Positions 17,311 through 26,239 of a DNA stretch of 64,000 nt are shown here, in pieces. Origin of the DNA: Parvimonas sp000223315 (lineage in GTDB: Bacteria; Bacillota; Clostridia; Tissierellales; Peptoniphilaceae). The notes beneath the pieces were generated by a model that had not been told where the DNA came from, searched no databases, and was given only the letters and a program-made list of their open reading frames with translations. Position 1 is the stretch's first letter, and the number at the start of each line of letters is the position of its first letter. Both the position numbers and the translations under genes were made by a program. The stretch is from assembly GCA_050262155.1 (NCBI GenBank), contig CP189843.1:558001-622000 (forward strand). Reading direction: 5' to 3'.

Positions 17311-17553
17311 TTGGAGCGTTTTGAAGCTTTTGATGAAAATGGAAAGAAAGTTATCTTTGAATTAGTAGAAACTTTTGGTATGAATGATAGTGAATACGCA
17401 GTTTTGAATTCTAAAGATGACCTTAATACATATATTTTAAAAATTGTATATGATAAGGATGGTAATATTAATCTGGAAGGTATTGATGATGAAGAACTTT
17501 CCGATGCGATTGAGGTTTATGAAGAATTAAAGTCAGAAAAAGAAGAAAATTAG
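17311..17553 (+). CDS. DUF1292 (YrzB-like) protein
   Basis: 80 residues, very acidic. Starts at TTG 17311 after TAGGAGTGA. FEAFDENGKKVIFELVETFGMNDSEYAVL and the EEELSDAIEVYEELK-type end match the DUF1292 family, whose function is unknown but which follows ruvX in most Firmicutes. Ten nucleotides after ruvX, 15 before the Fur-family gene. Confidence 0.85.
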   Translation: MERFEAFDENGKKVIFELVETFGMNDSEYAVLNSKDDLNTYILKIVYDKDGNINLEGIDDEELSDAIEVYEELKSEKEEN

Positions 17554-17568
17554 AAAAGGAGATTCATT

Positions 17569-18012
17569 ATGGAAGTAAAAGAAATGAAAAAGTTGTTGGT
17601 AGAAAACAACTATAAGATTACTAAACAAAGAGAAATCGTGTTTAATGTTTTGAATGAAAACAAAGGTAATCATTTAAGTCCAGAAGAACTACATGAAATA
17701 GCCAGTAAATATGATAAAGATTTAGGAATTGCTACTGTTTATCGTACACTTGTTATTTTTGATAAGATGAATATAGTTCATAAATTGGATTTTGATGATA
17801 AAAGATATAGATATGAAATTATAAGAGATGATGATAAACATCAACATCATCACCTAATTTGTAAAGATTGTGGAAAAATAATTGAAGTTGAAGAAGATTA
17901 TTTGGAAACTTTAGAACAAATTATTGAAGAAAAATATAAATTTGAAATTATGAATCACGATTTAAAATTCTATGGAAAGTGTTCAGATTGTTTAAATCTT
18001 GAAAAGAAATAG
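17569..18012 (+). CDS. Fur-family metal- or peroxide-responsive repressor
   Basis: 147 residues. The winged-helix DNA-binding half has YKITKQREIVFNVL and GIATVYRTLVIFDKM (about 50-64). The metal half has DKHQHHHLICKDCGKI and a second pair, CSDC, near the C-terminus; the two CxxC pairs form the structural zinc site. Sequence alone does not decide between Fur, PerR and Zur. It sits in the ruvX-rnj operon. It would be a candidate regulator of the iron locus at 57-64 kb. Confidence 0.9.
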   Translation: MEVKEMKKLLVENNYKITKQREIVFNVLNENKGNHLSPEELHEIASKYDKDLGIATVYRTLVIFDKMNIVHKLDFDDKRYRYEIIRDDDKHQHHHLICKDCGKIIEVEEDYLETLEQIIEEKYKFEIMNHDLKFYGKCSDCLNLEKK

Positions 18013-18020
18013 AGGATATC

Positions 18021-19694
18021 GTGGTGCAAAAAAATAAAAAGAAAACTTTAAAGATGATACCCTTAGGAGGAGTCGGTGAAATAGGTAAAAATATGTCTAT
18101 TTTGGAATACGATGATGAAATTATCATTTTGGATTGTGGAATGACTTTTCCGGATGATGATATGCCCGGAATAGATATTGTAATTCCTGATATTACCTAT
18201 TTGATGAAAAATATTGATAGGGTAAAAGCTCTTTTTTTGACGCATGGACACGAAGATCACATCGGAGCCGTCCCATATATACTAAAAAAAATAAATGTAC
18301 CGGTTTATGGAACTAAATTGACTTTAGGGCTTGTTGAAAGTAAACTGCAGGAACATAATATCGGTAAAGAAAATTTACATTTGGTAAATGCAGGTGAAAC
18401 TATAAAAACTAAACATTTTTCTGTTGAGTTTATAAGAGCATGTCATAGTATACCGGACAGTGTAAGTTTTGGAATAAAGACTCCTGTTGGAAATATAATT
18501 TTTACTGGAGATTTCAAAATTGATTACACACCTATTGATGGAGATAAAATGGATTTACATCGTATTGCTCAATGGGGAATGGACGGAGTTATGCTCTTAT
18601 GTGCAGATAGTACTAATGTTGAAAGACCGGGATATACAATGAGTGAAAGTTCTGTAGGAGATACTTTTATTGAACTTTTTAGTAAAGCACAAGGAAGGAT
18701 TATTGTTGCAACATTTGCTTCTAATTTACATCGTGTACAACAAATAATAAAAGCAGCGGAAAAATTTAAGCGAAAAGTTGCGGTTTCAGGTCGTTCTATG
18801 GTTAATGTTATTAAAGTTGCTACTGAACTAAATAAGTTGGAAATAGAAAAAGATACTCTTATTGATTTAAAGAATATTAATAGATATGATGAATCTAAAA
18901 TTGTACTTTTGATGACAGGAAGTCAAGGGGAACCTATGAGTGCACTAAATAGAATGGCTTATGGAGAACACAAAAAACTTGTATTGACTGAAAATGATAC
19001 TGTAATTATTTCTGCATCACCAATACCGGGAAATGAAAAAATCTTTTTTGGACTTGTAAATCGTCTTGTTGAAATGGGGGTTAAAGTAATTCATTCTTCA
19101 CTTGCAGAGGTTCACGTATCAGGACATGCTTGTCAGGAAGAATTAAAATTAATTCACACTTTAGCAAAACCTAAATATTTTATTCCTGTTCATGGAGAAT
19201 CAAGACATTTAAAAAGACATGCGAAATTAGCAGTTGAAATGGGAATGCCGAAAGAAAATATATTTATAGGAAGAAATGGGACTGTTTTTGAATTTAACTA
19301 TAAACAGGAAGGATTTATATCCGGAACTGTTGAATCCGGAAATATCTTAGTTGACGGTCTTGGAGTTGGAGATGTTGGAAGTGAAGTTCTTAGAGATAGA
19401 AAGCATCTATCAGAAGATGGTATTATAATCGTTATGGTAGTTCTTGAAAAATCCAGTAAAGAAATTATTTCAGGTCCTGAAATTGTTTCAAGAGGATTTA
19501 TCTATGTAAGAGAAAATTGGAATCTTGTTTCCGATATGAGAAGAGTTGTCGAAAATACTTTAAACATTTGCAAAGAAGATTCTATAACAGATATAGGAAC
19601 TATGAGATACAATATAAGAAAAGATTTGAATTCTTATATCTACCATGAAATAAAAAGAGGTCCAATGATTATTCCAATAATTACTGAACTTTAG
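18021..19694 (+). CDS. rnj: Ribonuclease J
   Basis: 557 residues. Metallo-beta-lactamase/beta-CASP nuclease with 5'-3' exo- and endonuclease activity, central to mRNA decay and rRNA maturation in Gram-positive bacteria. IPLGGVGEIGKNM lies at 13-25, the zinc-binding HGHEDHIG at 75-82, HSIPDSV and TGDFK follow, and the beta-CASP part has HVSGHACQEELK and PVHGESRHL. GTG start at 18021 (or GTG 18024). One paralogue only is in the window. Confidence 0.96.
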   Translation: MVQKNKKKTLKMIPLGGVGEIGKNMSILEYDDEIIILDCGMTFPDDDMPGIDIVIPDITYLMKNIDRVKALFLTHGHEDHIGAVPYILKKINVPVYGTKLTLGLVESKLQEHNIGKENLHLVNAGETIKTKHFSVEFIRACHSIPDSVSFGIKTPVGNIIFTGDFKIDYTPIDGDKMDLHRIAQWGMDGVMLLCADSTNVERPGYTMSESSVGDTFIELFSKAQGRIIVATFASNLHRVQQIIKAAEKFKRKVAVSGRSMVNVIKVATELNKLEIEKDTLIDLKNINRYDESKIVLLMTGSQGEPMSALNRMAYGEHKKLVLTENDTVIISASPIPGNEKIFFGLVNRLVEMGVKVIHSSLAEVHVSGHACQEELKLIHTLAKPKYFIPVHGESRHLKRHAKLAVEMGMPKENIFIGRNGTVFEFNYKQEGFISGTVESGNILVDGLGVGDVGSEVLRDRKHLSEDGIIIVMVVLEKSSKEIISGPEIVSRGFIYVRENWNLVSDMRRVVENTLNICKEDSITDIGTMRYNIRKDLNSYIYHEIKRGPMIIPIITEL

Positions 19695-19702
19695 GAGGAA
19701 CT

Positions 19703-20026
19703 ATGAATATTTATAATAGTATTTTAACTTTTTCAAATGATTTTAAAAATTGTGATGAAGTTAAGGAATTTAAACGTTTAAAGAAAAAAATAGATGAAAA
19801 TGATGAAAACAAGAAAATTATAGATGATTTTCATAAGAAGTTATATGATTATCAAATTGCTAAACAAAACGGGGAAGATGTTGCTGATAGAGAAAAACAA
19901 CTTAATGATTTGAATGCAATTTTGATGAGTAATTCTGAAATATCAGAATTTATGGCTGCTGAAGTTAGAATTTCAACTATAATGAATGATATTGTAAAAA
20001 TGTTGGAAGAAACACTTGCAGAATAA
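19703..20026 (+). CDS. YlbF/YmcA family protein
   Basis: 107 residues, mostly helical. SILTFSNDFKNCDEVKEFKRLKKKI, YQIAKQNGEDV and the C-terminal AEVRISTIMNDIVKMLEETL fit the YlbF family. In B. subtilis YlbF, YmcA and YaaT form an Fe-S complex that directs RNase Y. The position next to RNase J fits an RNA-decay role, but that is inference. Its stop overlaps the next start (TAATG). Confidence 0.8.
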   Translation: MNIYNSILTFSNDFKNCDEVKEFKRLKKKIDENDENKKIIDDFHKKLYDYQIAKQNGEDVADREKQLNDLNAILMSNSEISEFMAAEVRISTIMNDIVKMLEETLAE

Positions 20027-20664
20027 TGGAAATAGTTGCAAATTATGTTTCTGAATATATCAGAAGTTTAGAACAAAGTAAAGAACCTATTTTAATAGAA
20101 ATGGAAGAGTATGCTTTTGAAAACAAAGTTCCAATTATAGAGGTAGAAGTTGCAAGATTTTTAGAATTTTTGGTAATGCTAAAGAAACCAAAAAGAATTT
20201 TGGAAATTGGAACAGCGATAGGTTATTCATCTATAATTATGAATAGGGCTTATCCATATTCTACTATTACAACTATTGAAATAGATGAAAAAATTTTTTT
20301 AAAAGCTAAAGAATTTATAAAAAAAGCTGGCTGTGATAAAAATATTGATCTTATATATGCAGATGCAAATGACGCTCTAGATTTTATTACAGATAAATAT
20401 GATATGATTTTTATGGATGCGGCAAAGGGACAGTATATGAGTTTTTTTGAAAAGTCTATAGAAAGATTAAATCATGGTGGAATATTGGTTTCTGATAATA
20501 TTTTATTTAGAGGTCTTGTTGCAAAAGAGAAAAATAATATAAGAAGAAAAAATACTATAGTAAGAAGATTAAAAGAATTTTTAAAAATTATAACAAATAG
20601 TGAAGAATTTTCAACTACCATTATACCTATAGATGACGGTATGGCTATATGTTATAAAAAATAG
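20026..20664 (+). CDS. trmR: tRNA 5-hydroxyuridine methyltransferase (TrmR-like O-methyltransferase)
   Basis: 212 residues. Class I SAM enzyme of the YrrM/COMT type: RILEIGTAIGYSSI (about 65-78) is the SAM motif, followed by TTIEIDEK, YDMIFMDAAKGQY and HGGILVSDNILFRG. In B. subtilis TrmR methylates 5-hydroxyuridine at the tRNA wobble position to mo5U. The next gene is a TrhP-type U32 protein that makes 5-hydroxyuridine, so both pathway steps are adjacent. Overlaps the previous gene by 1 nt. Confidence 0.88.
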   Translation: MEIVANYVSEYIRSLEQSKEPILIEMEEYAFENKVPIIEVEVARFLEFLVMLKKPKRILEIGTAIGYSSIIMNRAYPYSTITTIEIDEKIFLKAKEFIKKAGCDKNIDLIYADANDALDFITDKYDMIFMDAAKGQYMSFFEKSIERLNHGGILVSDNILFRGLVAKEKNNIRRKNTIVRRLKEFLKIITNSEEFSTTIIPIDDGMAICYKK

Positions 20665-20678
20665 ATTAAATATAAATG

Positions 20679-20701
20679 GGAATCCAGCTTTTTTGGATTC
20701 C
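20679..20701 (+). other. Hairpin between trmR and the U32 gene
   Basis: GGAATCCA (20679-20686) pairs with TGGATTCC (20694-20701) around a T-rich loop. No T-run follows, so termination would be weak; it may be a processing site between two genes of one operon. Confidence 0.45.
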
Positions 20702-20729
20702 TATTTAATAGTTGAAGGAGAAATTTTAT

Positions 20730-21959
20730 ATGAAAGATGTTGAATTATTAGCCCCCGCAGGGGATATAGAAAAATTAAAAATGGCAATCATCTATGGAGC
20801 TGATGCAGTTTATCTAGCCGGTGAATCTTTTGGATTACGAAAAGCATCAAAAAATTTTACAGTTGAACAGTTAAAAGAAGCTACGAATTTTGTTCATGAA
20901 AGAGGTAAAAAGATATATATTACAATGAATATAATCCCTCATAATGATGATTTAATAGGACTTGAAGAATATGTAAAAGTTCTAGTGGATATAGGTGTTG
21001 ATGCTTTAATCGTTGCAGATGCAGGAATATACACTTCTGTTCGTTCAGTAAGTAAGGATATTGAAGTACATATGAGTACACAAGCGAGTGTTACAAATTA
21101 TAGAACAGTAAAATTCTGGTATGATTTAGGAATTAAAAGAATTGTTATGGCAAGAGAATTATCTTTAGAAGAAATAAATTTAATTCATAAAGAGGTTCCT
21201 GAAGTTGATATTGAAGCATTCGTTCATGGGGCTATGTGTATTTCATATTCAGGAAGATGCTTATTGAGCAACTATATGTGTGGTAGAGATGCAAATAAGG
21301 GAGATTGTGCTCACGCTTGTAGATGGAAATATAATTTGGTTGAAGAAAGAAGACCAGGAGAATATTATCCAATAGAAGAAACAGAACAAGGAACTTTTAT
21401 ATATAATAGTAAAGATTTATGTATGTTGGATTCTCTTGAAGATGTAATTAAAGCAGGAGTTCATAGTTTGAAAATCGAGGGAAGAGTTAAGACTCAATAT
21501 TATGTTGCTACTGTTATAAGAAGTTATAGACTAGCACTTGATGCAATTAAAAATGGTACTTATATAAAAGAAATGGCAGAAAGACTTCTTCTTGAGATTA
21601 AAAAAGCTAGTCATAGAGATTTCACAAAGGGGTTCTACTATAAAAAGCCGGATGAAAATGACCAACTTTACAATTCAAGCTCATATATAAGAACTTATGA
21701 TTTTGTTGGACTTGTCTTGGATTACAACAAGGAAACAAAAATTGCAACAATAGAGCAAAGAAATAGAATTTTTGTTGGAGATGAAGTTGAAATTTTCGGA
21801 CCAAGAGATGGTTTTGAAACTTTTAAAATAGAAAAAATGTATGATGATAAAGGCGAAGAAATTGATGTTGCTCCAAGAGCAAAACAAATTATAAAAATGC
21901 CTTTACCATTTGAAGTAAAGCCTTGGGATATAATGAGAAAAAAATTATCTGATGAATAA
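20730..21959 (+). CDS. trhP: Peptidase U32 family, tRNA hydroxylation protein TrhP-like
   Basis: 409 residues from ATG 20730 (GAAGGAG 8 nt upstream). VELLAPAGDIEKLKMAIIYGADAVY and the signature EAFVHGAMCISYSGRCLLS (about residues 166-184), followed by CGRDANKGDCAHACRW, are the U32 hallmarks; the cysteines bind an Fe-S cluster. TrhP (YegQ) makes 5-hydroxyuridine at tRNA position 34 using prephenate. B. subtilis uses two U32 subunits; only one is seen here. The adjacent trmR supports the tRNA role over a protease role. Confidence 0.88.
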   Translation: MKDVELLAPAGDIEKLKMAIIYGADAVYLAGESFGLRKASKNFTVEQLKEATNFVHERGKKIYITMNIIPHNDDLIGLEEYVKVLVDIGVDALIVADAGIYTSVRSVSKDIEVHMSTQASVTNYRTVKFWYDLGIKRIVMARELSLEEINLIHKEVPEVDIEAFVHGAMCISYSGRCLLSNYMCGRDANKGDCAHACRWKYNLVEERRPGEYYPIEETEQGTFIYNSKDLCMLDSLEDVIKAGVHSLKIEGRVKTQYYVATVIRSYRLALDAIKNGTYIKEMAERLLLEIKKASHRDFTKGFYYKKPDENDQLYNSSSYIRTYDFVGLVLDYNKETKIATIEQRNRIFVGDEVEIFGPRDGFETFKIEKMYDDKGEEIDVAPRAKQIIKMPLPFEVKPWDIMRKKLSDE

Positions 21960-21974
21960 ATTCAGGAGAAACTT

Positions 21975-22511
21975 ATGATTGAACTAAAAAGAATTCAAAG
22001 AGATGACTTAAGACGATTATATGATATAGAATATTCAAGTAAAATACCTAAATGGAAAGAATATGATGCTCCATATTTCGACGATTTTGAATTTAAAACT
22101 TATGATGAATTTATTCTATCAAGCGAAATAGAATTCTTTTTGGGAGAAAGAGTAAAAGGAATTTATTTTAACGATATTCTATTAGGAATAGTTTCAAAAT
22201 ATTGGGAAAACGAAAAAACTAGATGGCTTGAAATAGGAATTGTAATTTTTGATGATAATTTCTGGAGTAAAGGAATCGGCTCGAAGGCACTTTCGTTATG
22301 GATAGATGAAATTTTTAATACTGAAGATAATTTAGAACATATCGGTCTAACAACTTGGAGCGGAAATATCGGAATGATGAAGTGTAGCTTAAAAATCGGT
22401 ATGATACTTGAAGGAAGAATTAGAAAAGTTAGATACCATAATAATATATTTTATGATTCAATGAAGTATGGAATTTTAAAAGAAGAGTGGATGAAGCAGT
22501 TAAAGAAGTAA
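21975..22511 (+). CDS. GNAT-family N-acetyltransferase
   Basis: 178 residues. The acetyl-CoA motif is at about 85-110: EIGIVIFDDNFWSKGIGSKAL, with the Q/RxxGxG-like KGIGSK. The layout (GLTTWSGNIGMMKCSLKIGM, then EGRIRKVRYHNNIFYDSMKYGI) resembles RimJ/RimL-type enzymes acetylating amino groups of proteins or small molecules. The substrate cannot be told. It is 15 nt after trhP and may be the last gene of that operon. Confidence 0.85.
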   Translation: MIELKRIQRDDLRRLYDIEYSSKIPKWKEYDAPYFDDFEFKTYDEFILSSEIEFFLGERVKGIYFNDILLGIVSKYWENEKTRWLEIGIVIFDDNFWSKGIGSKALSLWIDEIFNTEDNLEHIGLTTWSGNIGMMKCSLKIGMILEGRIRKVRYHNNIFYDSMKYGILKEEWMKQLKK

Positions 22512-22586
22512 GAATTATAGTTTCAATAAATTTTTATAATTTATCATAAAAAATTGATGATAACAGGTAAAATTTTTTAAAAATAG

Positions 22587-22615
22587 TTTACTTTTGTTGT
22601 GTTTTATGTTATACT
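22587..22615 (+). promoter_or_regulatory. Promoter for rpsO
   Basis: TTTACT (22587-22592), 17-nt spacer, TATACT (22610-22615) with an extended -10 TG at 22607-22608. Transcription would start near 22622 and leave a ~74-nt leader. Confidence 0.7.
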
Positions 22616-22622
22616 TATCAAG

Positions 22623-22671
22623 TACTGTTGCTATGTTTATGGAAACTCCGACCTTTACATTGCTACGGTGA
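22623..22671 (+). promoter_or_regulatory. Candidate rpsO leader (S15-type autoregulatory structure)
   Basis: TACTGTTGC (22623-22631) can pair with GCTACGGTG near 22663-22671, with one mismatch, enclosing an internal hairpin around GGAAACTCC. It lies between the promoter and the rpsO ribosome site. Ribosomal protein S15 represses its own mRNA through leader structures in several phyla, so this is a plausible S15 binding element. The fold is hand-derived. Confidence 0.45.
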
Positions 22672-22695
22672 ATTATATTTTAGGAGGTAGTTACA

Positions 22696-22962
22696 ATGAT
22701 AACTAAAGAAGACAAATTAAGAATTATCGACGAATTTAAAAGAAGTGAAGGAGATACAGGTTCTCCTGAGGTTCAAATTGCATTATTAAGTTTCAGAATT
22801 AAATACTTAACTGAACACTTAAAAGAACATAAAAAAGACCATGCTACAAGAAGAGGTTTATTCAAATTAATCGGACAAAGAAAAGGTCTTTTAAAATATC
22901 TTAGTAATGTTGATATCGAAAGATACCGTGAATTAACTAGTAAATTACAAATAAGAGGATAA
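22696..22962 (+). CDS. rpsO: 30S ribosomal protein S15
   Basis: 88 residues, exact family length. S15 is a primary 16S rRNA binder that organises the platform. The protein has GDTGSPEVQIALLSFRIKYLTEHL and HATRRGLFKLIGQRKGLLKYL, with the RNA-contacting residues of the family. AGGAGGT precedes the ATG. It is separated from pnp by a hairpin, the classic rpsO-pnp arrangement. Confidence 0.98.
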   Translation: MITKEDKLRIIDEFKRSEGDTGSPEVQIALLSFRIKYLTEHLKEHKKDHATRRGLFKLIGQRKGLLKYLSNVDIERYRELTSKLQIRG

Positions 22963-22967
22963 TTATT

Positions 22968-22997
22968 AAAGGGCGATTTTATTCGCTCTTTATTTTT
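22968..22997 (+). terminator. Terminator/attenuator between rpsO and pnp
   Basis: AAAGGGCGA (22968-22976) pairs with TCGCTCTTT (22983-22991), followed by ATTTTT. Probably partial termination, so rpsO is made in excess over pnp. Confidence 0.7.
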
Positions 22998-23018
22998 AGA
23001 AGACCATAGGAGGATTAA

Positions 23019-25127
23019 ATGGTTAGAGAATTTATATATGACTTAAGCGGAAGAGAACTTAAAGTTACGATAGGAAAGGTAGCAGAACAAGCGAATGGAT
23101 CTTGTCTTGTACAATGTGGAGAAACTGTTGTTTTAGTTAATGCTTGTGCTTCTAAAGAACCTAGAGAAGGAGTTGACTTTTTTCCTTTAAGTTGTGATTT
23201 TGAAGAAAAACTTTATTCAGTAGGAAAAATCCCTGGTGGATTTATTAAAAGAGAAGGACGTCCAAGTGAAAAATCAATATTGACATCAAGACTTATAGAT
23301 AGACCGCTACGTCCACTATTTCCGGAAGGATATAGAAATGATGTTCAAGTTATTGCTACTGCATTATCTGTTGAGCAAGATAATCAACCAGATATACTTG
23401 CAATGATTGGATCATCTATAGCACTTACAATTTCAGACATTCCTTTTAACGGACCTACAGGATCTGTTAATGTGGGATATGTTGATGGGGAATATATTAT
23501 AAATCCAACAATTGCACAAAGAGAAAAATCAAGACTTAATATTACAGTATCAGGAACAAAAGATGCTATTATGATGGTTGAAGCCGGAGCTGATATTTTA
23601 AGCGAAGAAGAAGTTTTAAATGCAATTCTTTTTGCACATGAAGAAATTAAATCAATTTGTAATTTTATCGAAACAATAAGAGAAGAAATTGGTAAAGAAA
23701 AATCTGAAGTTATTATAAAACAAAGAGATGAAGATTTATTCAATGCAATTATTGAATTTGGTAAAGAACAAATTATTTCTGCTCTTAGAACTCCGAATAA
23801 AATGGAAAGAGAAGAAAATTTAGATAAAATTACAAAAGAAATTCTAGAAAAGTTTTTACCTGATTATGAAGATAAAAAAGGTGAAATTAATGCAGCTATT
23901 GAATCTGTAATTGTTGATGAAGTTAGAAGATTAATAATAGAAGACGGCATTAGACCGGATGATAGAGAACTTGACGAAGTTAGAAAGATTTCTTGTGAAA
24001 GAGGACTTTTACCAAGAACTCACGGATCAGGTTTATTTACTAGAGGACAAACTCAAGTTTTAACTTTAACAACTTTAGGAGCTCCCGGAGAAGTTCAAGT
24101 TTTAGATGGAGTTATTGATGAAGACGATAAGAGATATATGCATCAATATAATTTTCCACCATTTAGCGTTGGAGATGTTAGACCATTAAGAAGTCCGGGA
24201 AGACGTGAAATCGGACATGGTGCATTAGCTGAAAGAGCTTTAATTCCTGTTTTACCAAGTGAAGATGAATTCCCATATACAATGAGATTGGTTTCAGAAG
24301 TTTTATCTTCAAACGGATCAAGTTCACAAGCAAGTATTTGTGGTTCAACACTTTCATTATTAGATGCAGGTGTTCCTATTAAAGATTCAGTTGCAGGTAT
24401 TGCTATGGGACTTATAAAGGATGAAAAAACTAATAAAATTGCTATTTTAACAGATATTCAAGGCTTAGAAGACCATTTTGGAGATATGGACTTTAAAGTT
24501 GCAGGTACTAAAGATGGTATTACAGCTTTACAAATGGATATTAAAATTGACGGTATTAGTAGAGAAATTTTGACAACAGCTTTGGAAAAAGCAAAAAGAG
24601 CAAGACTTCATATTTTATCCATAATGAATGACTGTATTGCAACTCCAAGTGAAGAAATGTCAAAATATGCACCAAAGATATTCACAATGCAAATTTTACC
24701 AGAAAAGATAAGAGAAGTAATTGGACCGGGCGGAAAAGTTATTAACAAGATTATTGATGAAACCGGTGTTAAAATTGATACTTTTGATGATGGACGTATT
24801 GCAATTACTGCTGATTCAAGAGAAAATGGTGAAAGAGCAAAAGAAATGATTAACGAAATAGTTAAAGAAATTGAGGTTGGGGAAATTTACAGCGGTGTAA
24901 TTACAACAATCACGAGTTTTGGAGCATTCGTTGAATTAATCAAAGGAAAAGAAGGCTTACTTCACATTTCAAATATGACTCATGAAAGACTTGATAAAGT
25001 GGAAAACTTATTTAAAGTTGGAGATGTAGTTGAAGTTAAAGTAATAGAAATTGACAATCAAGGTAAAATTAAATTGTCAAGAAAGGCATTGCTTGAAAAG
25101 CCTAAAAAAGAAAAAGAAGAAAAATAA
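23019..25127 (+). CDS. pnp: Polynucleotide phosphorylase
   Basis: 702 residues. 3'-5' phosphorolytic exoribonuclease. Two RNase PH domains: the first with CLVQCGETVVLVNACASKEPREGVDFFPL split over ~28-57 and FIKREGRPSEKSILTSRLIDRPLRP; the second with SGLFTRGQTQVLTLTTLG and SLLDAGVPIKDSVAGIAMGL. A KH domain follows (EKIREVIGPGGKVI, about 560-573), then an S1 domain (GEIYSGVITTITSFGAFVEL, about 620-640). GGAGG precedes the ATG. Confidence 0.98.
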   Translation: MVREFIYDLSGRELKVTIGKVAEQANGSCLVQCGETVVLVNACASKEPREGVDFFPLSCDFEEKLYSVGKIPGGFIKREGRPSEKSILTSRLIDRPLRPLFPEGYRNDVQVIATALSVEQDNQPDILAMIGSSIALTISDIPFNGPTGSVNVGYVDGEYIINPTIAQREKSRLNITVSGTKDAIMMVEAGADILSEEEVLNAILFAHEEIKSICNFIETIREEIGKEKSEVIIKQRDEDLFNAIIEFGKEQIISALRTPNKMEREENLDKITKEILEKFLPDYEDKKGEINAAIESVIVDEVRRLIIEDGIRPDDRELDEVRKISCERGLLPRTHGSGLFTRGQTQVLTLTTLGAPGEVQVLDGVIDEDDKRYMHQYNFPPFSVGDVRPLRSPGRREIGHGALAERALIPVLPSEDEFPYTMRLVSEVLSSNGSSSQASICGSTLSLLDAGVPIKDSVAGIAMGLIKDEKTNKIAILTDIQGLEDHFGDMDFKVAGTKDGITALQMDIKIDGISREILTTALEKAKRARLHILSIMNDCIATPSEEMSKYAPKIFTMQILPEKIREVIGPGGKVINKIIDETGVKIDTFDDGRIAITADSRENGERAKEMINEIVKEIEVGEIYSGVITTITSFGAFVELIKGKEGLLHISNMTHERLDKVENLFKVGDVVEVKVIEIDNQGKIKLSRKALLEKPKKEKEEK

Positions 25128-25138
25128 ATAACAAAAAT

Positions 25139-25176
25139 AGGTCAATATTCTAATTAATTTAGAAATGACCTTTTTT
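25139..25176 (+). terminator. Rho-independent terminator after pnp
   Basis: AGGTCA (25139-25144) pairs with TGACCT (25166-25171), with an inner TTCTAA/TTAGAA stem, followed by a T-run to 25176. Confidence 0.75.
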
Positions 25177-25205
25177 ATTAATATTTATAAAAGGAGGATT
25201 TTAAT

Positions 25206-26195
25206 ATGGGAAAAATAGTTTACAGTGCATTACAGCCTTCAGGTCAGCTTACAATAGGAAATTATTTAGGTTCAATAAAAAACTTCAAAAGTTTACAAGA
25301 CCAATATGATTGTTTTTTTAATGTTGCTGATTTACATTCTATAACAGTACCACAAGAACCGAAGTTACTAAGAGAAAGAACATTAGATTTAATGGCTATA
25401 TTTTTAGCATCAGGATTAGAACCTGATAAATCAACTCTTTTTGTTCAATCACATGTTCCACAACATGCAGAATTATCTTGGGTTTTAAGTTGTATGAGTT
25501 ATATGGGACAACTTAGCAGAATGACTCAGTTTAAAGAAAAATCTCAAAAATCGGAAGAAAATCTAAATGCAGGTTTGTTTACTTATCCCGTATTAATGGC
25601 TGCAGATATTTTACTGTATCAAACAGATTTAGTTCCTGTTGGGATTGATCAAAAACAACATTTAGAACTTGCAAGAGATTTGGCAGAAAGATTTAATAAT
25701 AAATATTCCGAAACTTTTGTAGTTCCAGAAGGAATAATCGGAAAAGAAACAGGGAAAATTATGAGCCTTAAAAATCCGGAAAAGAAGATGAGTAAGTCTG
25801 ATGAAGATGTAAATTCTTTTATTTTACTTCTTGATGATGAGGAAAGTATAAAGAGAAAAATTAGAAAATCTGTAACTGACAGTCTTGGAAATTTTGATTA
25901 TAATGATGAACAAAAAGGTCTAAAAAATCTTATAAATATTTATATTGCCTTTAGTGGAAAAACAAGTGATGAAATTGTAGCAAAGTATAAAAATGAAAAT
26001 TATTCAGTATTTAAAGAAGATTTGGGACAATTAATATCTGATAATTTAAAACCAATAAGAGAAAAACATAAAGAATTTATTTCAGATAAGGCATATCTTG
26101 AAAAAGTTATGAAAGAAGGAGCAGAAAAAGCATCCTACTTTGCAAATAAAACACTTAGAAAGGTTTATAAAAAAGTTGGATTTTTACCAAGATAA
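25206..26195 (+). CDS. trpS: Tryptophan-tRNA ligase
   Basis: 329 residues. Class I synthetase charging tRNA-Trp. SALQPSGQLTIGNYLGSI (about 6-23) carries the HIGH-like TIGN, VGIDQKQHLELARDLAERFN contacts substrate, and KKMSKSDED is the KMSKS loop (about 195-200). AAAGGAGG lies before the ATG. No T-box precedes it: the gap after pnp holds only the pnp terminator and a ribosome site. Confidence 0.97.
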   Translation: MGKIVYSALQPSGQLTIGNYLGSIKNFKSLQDQYDCFFNVADLHSITVPQEPKLLRERTLDLMAIFLASGLEPDKSTLFVQSHVPQHAELSWVLSCMSYMGQLSRMTQFKEKSQKSEENLNAGLFTYPVLMAADILLYQTDLVPVGIDQKQHLELARDLAERFNNKYSETFVVPEGIIGKETGKIMSLKNPEKKMSKSDEDVNSFILLLDDEESIKRKIRKSVTDSLGNFDYNDEQKGLKNLINIYIAFSGKTSDEIVAKYKNENYSVFKEDLGQLISDNLKPIREKHKEFISDKAYLEKVMKEGAEKASYFANKTLRKVYKKVGFLPR

Positions 26196-26200
26196 AAAAC

Positions 26201-26236
26201 AAGACAGAAAATTTTATATTTTCTGTCTTTTTCTTT
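26201..26236. terminator. Bidirectional terminator between trpS and murC
   Basis: AAGACAGAAAA (26201-26211) pairs perfectly with TTTTCTGTCTT (26219-26229); T-runs on both strands. It serves the convergent trpS (+) and murC (-). Confidence 0.85.
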
Positions 26237-26239
26237 TAA

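Noticed and set aside
23384..23743. 119-codon open frame on the minus strand inside pnp
   Set aside because: It overlaps conserved PNPase sequence fully and has no start signals or recognisable product.
25128..25205. Trp T-box before trpS
   Set aside because: The gap after pnp is 78 nt and holds only the pnp terminator and a ribosome site; no T-box sequence is present.
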